Assembly (NCBI GenBank): GCA_032111745.1
Contig: JAULUH010000050.1
Location: 1 to 37,919, forward strand
Direction: 5' to 3'
From: JAULUH01 sp032111745
GTDB lineage: Bacteria; Chloroflexota; Anaerolineae; JAAEKA01
Length of the DNA stretch: 37,919 nucleotides
Every line of letters begins with the position of its first letter. The stretch's first letter is position 1. The translations under genes were made by a program, and so were the position numbers. Below the pieces are notes generated by a model. That model saw nothing but the letters and a program-made list of their open reading frames with translations, did no database searches and was not told the origin of the DNA. Positions 32,527-37,919 of this stretch are shown here, piece by piece.

Positions 32527-33699
32527 TCAGGTGCCGTCTCCCCAGGTTACGGTCTTCCGCCGTTCCTCAACCACGGCGCGCACCTGGCCGGCGTCGTGCC
32601 ATTCCCCCGTCATCATCTGTTTAAGCTCCTCTAGCTCCAGCAGAAAAACGTCCGGCACGGCGGCCAGTCTACCGTCGACCGCCGCCTCATGCCCGGCGCC
32701 TAGGGCCCAGGTGCGAGCGGCGGCCATGACGCCAACCAAGGCCCTATGGCCCTCAGCTACCAAGCTGGCCACCTGCTGGAGCTGCTGGAACATGCCATCC
32801 AGCTGGCGGCGGCGCAGGATGCCGACATACCTCGAGGCAGCCGCGGCGCTCTCGGCCCGCTGCTGTCGGGCCAGCCCGGGGTCTGGCACCACCTCGGCGG
32901 CCAAGGAAACCTCCACCAGGGACTCGGGGACCTCGGCCCAGCGGGGGCTAGCTGCATCCAGGGGCTCAGCCGCCCAGCGGCCATAGTTCTCCAGAAACTG
33001 CTCGAGGGCCACCCCCAGGTTGCTGGTAGCCAGGCCAGATCGCCAGTCCGAGTCGTGCCCAACTCGCAGCCTGGCAACAGCGCCGGGCTCAGCGATCGCG
33101 CGGAGCCCCAGTTGGGCCAGGGCATAGCGATAGCCCGCAGTACCGATCTCCGGGTCCAGCCCGTGTAGCAAAGGCGGGGCCAGCTCAGGAAATCCCTGGC
33201 GCAACTGGGCACTCAGCAGAGCCAGGGCCAGGGATAAGTCCAGATAGGTGGAGAGGGCTGTCTCGGCCTGGGGCTCGATCTCCTCCATGACCTGAAGCAC
33301 CGTAGCCTGACGCCATTGCGTCGCGTGCACCCATTCGCACCAGCGCTGGACGGCAGCGCAGCGCGCAGGCGCTTCCACCAGGGCTGCGCTGGCGATGGCG
33401 CTGCTGCGCCGTTCCTGGCCCCGGCCCAGGAGCAATTGGCTCATCGACGGCGCTGTCGATGAGCCTTCGGCGGACAGGGCCTCTTGGGCGGCGGCCAGTG
33501 CACCAATGTCTGCCGCCACGGTGCCAACCTGGTAGTGCCAGATGGCATCACGGGTAGGAAACGCATAGCCTTGCCGGGCATAGCAGTCGCGCGCTACGCG
33601 ATCAGCTATGTGGCCCAGGATGGACCACGTATAGGGGGTTGCCCTATCCGGCAGCAGACCGGCAGCCAGCGGTCGGGAGAGAGACAGATCGGATGCCAT
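32527..33699 (-). CDS. Protein resembling the central region of PEP-utilising enzymes, without catalytic domains
   Basis: 390 aa, cytoplasmic, mostly helical. The order of motifs follows the region between the ATP-grasp and the phosphohistidine swivel domain in PEP synthase-like and rifampin-phosphotransferase-like proteins: 'LLPDRATPYTWSILG' near the start, then 'FLENYGRWAAEPLDAASPRW' (usually 'FL.EYGHR...E.D...PRW'), and 'DGRLAAVPDVFLLELEELK' near the end. It stops just where the swivel domain would begin. I see neither an ATP-grasp nor the phospho-His loop in it or beside it. Its stop touches that of the acyltransferase gene. It may be a binding or regulatory relic, or a decayed enzyme. 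Family call is by eye only. Confidence 0.55.
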   Translation of the reverse strand: MASDLSLSRPLAAGLLPDRATPYTWSILGHIADRVARDCYARQGYAFPTRDAIWHYQVGTVAADIGALAAAQEALSAEGSSTAPSMSQLLLGRGQERRSSAIASAALVEAPARCAAVQRWCEWVHATQWRQATVLQVMEEIEPQAETALSTYLDLSLALALLSAQLRQGFPELAPPLLHGLDPEIGTAGYRYALAQLGLRAIAEPGAVARLRVGHDSDWRSGLATSNLGVALEQFLENYGRWAAEPLDAASPRWAEVPESLVEVSLAAEVVPDPGLARQQRAESAAAASRYVGILRRRQLDGMFQQLQQVASLVAEGHRALVGVMAAARTWALGAGHEAAVDGRLAAVPDVFLLELEELKQMMTGEWHDAGQVRAVVEERRKTVTWGDGT

Positions 33700-33722
33700 G
33701 GCCTTTTCCTCACCTCGCGCAG

Positions 33723-33746
33723 CCGGCGGGCCTGGAGACCCGCCGG
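33723..33746 (-). promoter_or_regulatory. 8-bp inverted repeat in the leader of the PEP-enzyme-like gene
   Basis: CCGGCGGG (33723-33730) and CCCGCCGG (33739-33746) pair perfectly around 8 bases. It lies 24 bp upstream of the start at 33699. A TAGAAT -10-like box is a little further upstream on the minus strand. It could be an operator or a translation-control hairpin. Confidence 0.3.
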
Positions 33747-33923
33747 TGCAGTTACTCCACCCATTCTACCCCGATTATGGTTAGACGGCTAAATCCCTGC
33801 AGGACGAAAAGACAGCCGCGTGTCAGCCAGATGTTTGCCTACGGACAAACCAGCGTTTACCCACCCCCGCTAGGTTAGGGATGGCGTTTCAGCAAGACTG
33901 CACCCCAGATTAGGAGGATCACC

Positions 33924-34214
33924 GTGCTTCGACTACTGCGCATTCTACCTATGGCACTGGGGCGGGATTTCGCTCGCAGTTGGGAGTCGAGGCTTTGGCT
34001 GGGTTTGCGCCAAAGACCCGGCAAAGACCTCGACTCCACCGCGCAAGACCGCTGGCGGATTTCCGCCGCCTTCTACTCGTGTCTGACATCCTGGACCGGG
34101 GCTGAGTACTTCTGGACGTCCGGGCGCACTACAGCATTGGCGACTCGGAGCTTGTCGAGCGGGGCCAGCTGCTGGCAATGTTCCTTCCGCCAAGGCAGCG
34201 CTTTCCCTGGGTAG
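33924..34214 (+). CDS. Candidate small protein (96 aa), unrecognised
   Basis: A GTG start at 33924 is preceded by AGGAGG at a six-base spacing, an unusually good ribosome site for this window. The product begins 'MLRLLRILPMALGRDF' and contains many Arg, Trp and Ser residues. I see no signal peptide, membrane segment or known motif. The long inverted repeat at 33983-34037 lies inside it, which argues against normal coding. It may be a remnant of a longer gene. Confidence 0.25.
   Translation: MLRLLRILPMALGRDFARSWESRLWLGLRQRPGKDLDSTAQDRWRISAAFYSCLTSWTGAEYFWTSGRTTALATRSLSSGASCWQCSFRQGSAFPG
33983..34037. repeat. Long imperfect inverted repeat (55 bp)
   Basis: GGAGTCGAGG (33983-33992) and CCTCGACTCC (34028-34037) pair perfectly, and CTTTG with CAAAG extends the stem inward past one bulged base. 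The interior can form further pairs (GGGTTT with AAGACCC). It could be an RNA structure or the remains of a mobile element. Confidence 0.5.
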
Positions 34215-34328
34215 GTAGGTTAGCAGGACTGTGTTGCACCGCCGCCACGGAGACGCAATCAAAGAGAATCGTCGCCAGCGGCGGTGCAACGCACTTCATG
34301 AGTCCCAGCACTGCCGAGGCCACCAAAC

Positions 34329-34364
34329 TTGCCAAAACCGCCGGCTTATGACACAATGCGTCAT
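34329..34364 (+). promoter_or_regulatory. Possible promoter and overlapping palindrome upstream of the Ccr-CBS gene
   Basis: TTGCCA (34329-34334), a 17-base spacer and CACAAT (34352-34357) form a weak sigma-70-like pair. ATGAC-N7-GTCAT (34348-34364) overlaps the -10. The start codon is about 100 bp downstream. Confidence 0.3.
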
Positions 34365-34459
34365 GATTTGATACCCTTCCCCTGTTTGTCAATGACCTAG
34401 AGCGAAACTGCGCTGGGCTCACCTGAGACGGCCGAAAGTACTGCAAGGAGGCACCCGTC

Positions 34460-36763
34460 ATGAGTGCAGTGTCCCCCCCGAGTTCTACCCCAGAGCCGAC
34501 GATTGAACGCAAGGAACTCTATCCCGTGGGCGAACAGCCGCCCCTGGGCTATGTCCCGCCCAAGATGTACGCCTGGATGGTGCGCGCCGAGCGCTTTGGT
34601 GAGCCGGACAAATCGTGGCAGGTCGAAGTGGTCGACGTGCCCGAGCCCGCCGACGACGAGGTATTGGTGTACGTCATGGCGGCCGGCGTGAACTACAACA
34701 ACGTGTGGGCGGGCCTCGGCATCCCGGTCAACGTGATCGCCGCCCGCAACAAGGCTGGCGAGCCTGAGGATTTCCACATTGGGGGCAGCGATGCCAGCGG
34801 CATCGTCTACAAGCTAGGCAAGGACGTCAAGAACCTCAAGGTAGGCGACGAGGTGGTGATCCACTGCGGTATCTGGAGCCGCGACGATCCCGTGGTGCAG
34901 TCCGGTGACGACCCGATGTATGGCCCTACCTTCCGCATCTGGGGTTACGAGACCAACTGGGGATCTTTCGCCCAGTTTACCAAGGTACAGGCCCACCAAT
35001 GCCTGCCCCGGCCGCAGCACCTGACCTGGGAGCAAGCCGCCGCCTACATGCTGGTGGGCGCTACAGCCTATCGCATGCTCTACGGGTGGGGTGTGCACGC
35101 GGTGCGGGCCGGCGACGTGGTCCTGATTTGGGGCGGCGCCGGTGGCCTGGGGTCCATGGCGATCCAGATCGTCACGGCAGCTGGCGGCCGGGCGGTAGCG
35201 GTGGTGAGCGAGGACGACAAGTTTGCCTACTGCACCAACCTGGGCGCGGTGGGCTGCGTCAACCGCCGCAGCTTCAACCACTGGGGGATGTTGCCGCACT
35301 GGAAGGACACCGTGGGCTACAACGAGTGGCTCAAGGGGGTGCGGGCCTTCGGCAAGGCCATCTGGGATGTGCTGGGCGACCGTACGAACCCTCGCATCGT
35401 CTTCGAGCACCCGGGCGAGACCACCATCCCTACCTCGATCTTCGTCTGCGAGACGGGCGGCATGGTGGTGATCTGTGCCGGCACCACCGGCTACAACGCG
35501 ACGGTGGATCTGCGCTACCTGTGGATGCGCCAGAAGCGCCTGCAGGGTTCCCACTTTGCCAACGACGAGCAGGCCAAGGGGATCAACGACCTGGTCATTG
35601 CCGGCAAGGTGGATCCATGCATGTCCCGTGCCTTCACCTGGGAGGAACTGCCGCTGTCTCACCAGCTGATGTACGAGAACAAGCATCCCTCGGGAAACAT
35701 GGCCATTCTGGTGGGCGCGCCGGACTTCGGGCTGGGCAAGAACGTGTCGGAGCCCGTGGCCATCACTCCCATTGCGACAGCCGAGATAACCTCAGACGAC
35801 GAGTACAGGCGCCCGTCGCCAGCCATGCCAGAGCCCGAGATGGGCTTGGAGGGCGACATGGACAGGCGGCTGGTGCGTGACATGATGCACTACGGCGTCA
35901 TTGCCTGTGCGCTGGACACGCCGGTGAACGAGGTAGCCCGTCGCATGACCAGCTACCACGTGCATGCCATCGTAGTGACCGACTCAGAGGGCTTTGCCAC
36001 CGGCATCGTCTCGCAGACCGACGTGGTGCTGGCGCGCCAGGGTCGCGGCGCCGAGGAGCTGGCCCAGCTAACAGCCGGCGACATCATGACTGCGGCCCTG
36101 GTCACCTGCACGCCAGACAGCACGGTGGCCGAGGCCATTACGCTGATGGCTCGCAACCGCATCCATCGCCTGGTGGTCGTGGACACCCGGGCCGGAAAGC
36201 CCTGGCCCGTCGGCGTGCTCAGCATGACCGATATCATCACCTATGGCATGAGCACGGAGCCAACCGGCGAGAGCGCCATGGCCCTGCCGCCCGCCACCTT
36301 GCGAGCGGACATCTACGAGCCCATGGCGCCGGAGCCGGCCCTGGCCGGGCTGGGTCTGGCGGAGGACACCACCCTGGTGCGGGATGTCATGCACCTGGGC
36401 GTGGTCACCTGCACGCGCGACACCTCCCTCGTCGAGGTAGCCCGGACCATGTATGACCAACACATCCATGCGATCGTGGTGGTAGACGACGAAGGACGGG
36501 CGGCCGGCGTGGTCTCACAGACGGATGTGGTGCTGGCACGCCAGGGCCGCACGGCCAGCCAGGCCGCTGTGCTGAAGGCTGGAGATATCCTGACCCCCAG
36601 CCTGGTCAGCTGCACGCCCGACCGCAAGCTGAGCGACGCCATAACCGAGATGACTCGCAACCGGGTCCATCGCCTGGTGGTGGTGGACGAGCGAGGCGGT
36701 CGCCTGATGCCTGTGGGCATTCTAAGCATGACCGACGTCATTCGCCAGTTGATCGAAGCGTAG
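34460..36763 (+). CDS. ccr: Crotonyl-CoA carboxylase/reductase fused to four CBS domains
   Basis: Predicted cytoplasmic enzyme that reduces crotonyl-CoA with NADPH while fixing CO2 to give ethylmalonyl-CoA. Residues 1-430 are a Ccr-type medium-chain reductase: Asn81 (GVNYNNVW), Tyr163-Glu164 (IWGYETNWGSF) and His365 (GSHFAN) match the CO2-pocket positions described for Ccr by eye, and 'GGAGGLGSMA' is the NADPH loop. Residues 471-597 and 639-767 are two Bateman modules, each two CBS domains ('GIVSQTDVVLARQG', 'GVLSMTDII'; 'GVVSQTDVVLARQG', 'GILSMTDVI'). Ordinary Ccr ends near residue 430. AAGGAGG precedes the ATG. The next gene, 16 bp on, resembles methylsuccinyl-CoA dehydrogenase. Confidence 0.9.
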   Translation: MSAVSPPSSTPEPTIERKELYPVGEQPPLGYVPPKMYAWMVRAERFGEPDKSWQVEVVDVPEPADDEVLVYVMAAGVNYNNVWAGLGIPVNVIAARNKAGEPEDFHIGGSDASGIVYKLGKDVKNLKVGDEVVIHCGIWSRDDPVVQSGDDPMYGPTFRIWGYETNWGSFAQFTKVQAHQCLPRPQHLTWEQAAAYMLVGATAYRMLYGWGVHAVRAGDVVLIWGGAGGLGSMAIQIVTAAGGRAVAVVSEDDKFAYCTNLGAVGCVNRRSFNHWGMLPHWKDTVGYNEWLKGVRAFGKAIWDVLGDRTNPRIVFEHPGETTIPTSIFVCETGGMVVICAGTTGYNATVDLRYLWMRQKRLQGSHFANDEQAKGINDLVIAGKVDPCMSRAFTWEELPLSHQLMYENKHPSGNMAILVGAPDFGLGKNVSEPVAITPIATAEITSDDEYRRPSPAMPEPEMGLEGDMDRRLVRDMMHYGVIACALDTPVNEVARRMTSYHVHAIVVTDSEGFATGIVSQTDVVLARQGRGAEELAQLTAGDIMTAALVTCTPDSTVAEAITLMARNRIHRLVVVDTRAGKPWPVGVLSMTDIITYGMSTEPTGESAMALPPATLRADIYEPMAPEPALAGLGLAEDTTLVRDVMHLGVVTCTRDTSLVEVARTMYDQHIHAIVVVDDEGRAAGVVSQTDVVLARQGRTASQAAVLKAGDILTPSLVSCTPDRKLSDAITEMTRNRVHRLVVVDERGGRLMPVGILSMTDVIRQLIEA

Positions 36764-36779
36764 ACAAAGGAAGCCTGCC

Positions 36780-37919
36780 ATGACAGTACTCAGCGGCGAA
36801 CATGAGACCGTGAGGCGCGAGGCGCGGCGTTTTGCCGAGAAGGAGGTCGCGCCGGTCGCGCACGAACTGTATAACGAGGGCGCCGAGATTCCGATGCCCA
36901 TCATCAAGAAGATGGCCGACCTGGGCTACTTTGCCATGGCCATCCCCGAGCAATACGGCGGCCTGGCCATGGACACCCTGACCATCACCCTGGTCACCGA
37001 GGAGCTGAGCCGGGTCTGGCTCTCCGTGGGCTCGGTGATGACGCGCATGTTGATCGCCGGTGGCCTGTTGCTGAACGGGGGCACTGAGGAGCAGAAGGAG
37101 CGCTGGCTGCCTGGCATCGCCGCGGGGGACATCCTGCCGGCGGCGGCCTTCACCGAGCCCAATGCTGGCTCGGACACCGCGGGCATGCAACTGCGCGCGG
37201 TGAAGAAGAACTCCGACACCTACGTGCTCAATGGTGCCAAGACCTGGATCACCTTCGCCAACCGTGCCCACATGATGACGGTGCTGGCCCGCACCGATCC
37301 TGACCCAAACAAACGTCACAAGGGCCTGTCCATGTTCGTGGTGGAGAAGCAGCCGGGCAACGACTTTGTGCCGCCGCACCTGACGGGCCAGCCCATCCCC
37401 ACCATTGGCTATTACGGCATGAAGTCCTTCAGCCTGAACTTCGAGGACTTCGAGGTGCCGGCCGCGAACTTGATCGGCGGGACGGAAGGGCGTGGCTTCT
37501 ACCAGCTGATGGGGGTGTACGAGACCGCGCGCATCCAGACAGCGGCGCGAGCGGTCGGCGTGGCCCAGGGTGCGTTGGACGCGGCCATGCAATACGCGCA
37601 GGAGCGCCAGCAGTTCGGCCGGCCCATCGCCGAGTTCCAGGTGATCAGCCACAAGTTGGCGCACATGGCCACGGAGGTCGAGGCGGCCCGGCAGCTCACC
37701 TACTACGCGGCGCAGATGAAGGACTCAGGTCAGCGCTCGGACCTGGAGGCCGGCATGGCCAAGCTCTTCGCTGCGGACATGGTAGAGCGGGTCACCAGCG
37801 ATGCCTTACAGGTCTTCGGCGGCTATGGTTACGCCATGGAGTACCCGGCCCATCGCTTCTGGCGGGACGGGCGGATCTTCAAGATCTTCGAGGGCACCAG
37901 CGAGATCCAGGCTGAGGTC
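36780..37919 (+). CDS. Acyl-CoA dehydrogenase resembling methylsuccinyl-CoA dehydrogenase (partial, runs off the end)
   Basis: Flavoprotein dehydrogenase, 380 codons seen, no stop in the window. FAD and substrate motifs are 'FTEPNAGSDT', 'WITFANRAH', 'RQQFGRPIAEFQ', 'QVFGGYGYAMEYP' and 'FEGTSEIQ'. The segments 'GYYGMKSFSLNF', 'YETARIQTAARAVGVAQGALD' (first 20 residues the key part) and 'RQLTYYAA...DLEAGMAKL' look like methylsuccinyl-CoA dehydrogenase (Mcd). Position 16 bp after ccr supports a role in the ethylmalonyl-CoA pathway. It lacks the N-terminal extension of about 150 residues of Rhodobacter-type Mcd. A general short-chain acyl-CoA dehydrogenase remains possible. Confidence 0.8.
   Translation, partial: MTVLSGEHETVRREARRFAEKEVAPVAHELYNEGAEIPMPIIKKMADLGYFAMAIPEQYGGLAMDTLTITLVTEELSRVWLSVGSVMTRMLIAGGLLLNGGTEEQKERWLPGIAAGDILPAAAFTEPNAGSDTAGMQLRAVKKNSDTYVLNGAKTWITFANRAHMMTVLARTDPDPNKRHKGLSMFVVEKQPGNDFVPPHLTGQPIPTIGYYGMKSFSLNFEDFEVPAANLIGGTEGRGFYQLMGVYETARIQTAARAVGVAQGALDAAMQYAQERQQFGRPIAEFQVISHKLAHMATEVEAARQLTYYAAQMKDSGQRSDLEAGMAKLFAADMVERVTSDALQVFGGYGYAMEYPAHRFWRDGRIFKIFEGTSEIQAEV

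Larger units (their letters stand above)
33700..34459. other. 760-bp intergenic region between divergent genes
   Basis: The region separates the PEP-enzyme-like gene (-) from the Ccr-CBS gene (+). It holds a leader hairpin (33723-33746), a small candidate ORF with a strong Shine-Dalgarno (33924-34214), a long inverted repeat (33983-34037) and promoter-like sequence (34329-34364). Base composition is less GC-rich than its surroundings in places. I recognise no known gene or insertion sequence. Confidence 0.5.

Noticed and set aside
34460..35750. Reading the reductase as a general quinone oxidoreductase
   Set aside because: NYNNVW, IWGYETN and GSHFAN, and the ~430-residue length, are specific to crotonyl-CoA carboxylase/reductase.
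36738..37664. Minus-strand open frame opposite the acyl-CoA dehydrogenase
   Set aside because: The plus strand has every acyl-CoA dehydrogenase motif in order, so the minus-strand frame is a shadow.

Overview
The window is about 38 kb of high-GC bacterial chromosome. Chloroflexota (Anaerolineae/Caldilineae type) is the likeliest source. The hints are exported lipoproteins with long Pro/Thr linkers behind a lipobox, a rhamnose catabolic operon headed by a DeoR-type regulator, TrmB control of an ABC exporter, and a crotonyl-CoA carboxylase/reductase next to a methylsuccinyl-CoA-dehydrogenase-like gene. This placement is an inference from gene content. There is no rRNA, tRNA or CRISPR array. The last gene runs off the right edge.

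Layout. (1) 1-4336: two 75-bp MITE-like repeats, then a secreted M23 peptidase and a beta-propeller lipoprotein on the + strand, facing a secreted alpha/beta hydrolase on the - strand. Two copies of a ~50-bp hairpin repeat flank the hydrolase. (2) 4337-8718 (-): response regulator, histidine kinase and HtrA-like protease in one operon, plus a repeat-containing secreted protein. (3) 8880-11025 (-): msrP, msrQ and an ASCH-domain gene. (4) 11250-21900 (-): a rhamnose uptake and catabolism operon in the order regulator, ABC ATPase, two permeases, binding protein, alpha/beta hydrolase, isomerase, mutarotase, kinase. (5) 22101-23498 (-): a decaying corrinoid methyltransferase locus with a DeoR remnant, a frameshifted corrinoid protein and a broken URO-D-type gene. 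(6) 23561-28831 (-): TrmB regulator, double-length FtsX/MacB permease, HlyD-type adaptor and LolD/MacB-type ATPase. (7) 29018-32526 (+): two tandem wax-ester-synthase/DGAT acyltransferases, each with a C-terminal helix-hairpin-helix-like tail. (8) 32527-33699 (-): a stand-alone protein resembling the central region of PEP-synthase/rifampin-phosphotransferase enzymes. (9) 34460-37919 (+): crotonyl-CoA carboxylase/reductase fused to four CBS domains, then an acyl-CoA dehydrogenase resembling methylsuccinyl-CoA dehydrogenase.

How it fits together. The rhamnose operon imports L-rhamnose and carries it to rhamnulose-1-phosphate, but no aldolase is present here. Its regulator joins a DeoR repressor to a periplasmic-binding-protein-like sugar domain, and a triple 10-bp-phased direct repeat overlaps its promoter. 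The right end concerns acyl-CoA metabolism: neutral lipid synthesis, then two ethylmalonyl-CoA pathway steps. The CBS tail on the reductase suggests nucleotide control of C4 carboxylation.

The most unusual items are the Ccr-CBS4 fusion, the WS/DGAT-HhH pair, the DeoR-sugar-binding hybrid with its phased operator, two hairpin copies that keep pairing through G-T to A-T changes, and the orphan PEP-enzyme central domain. All functions are read from sequence motifs and context; no searches were run.
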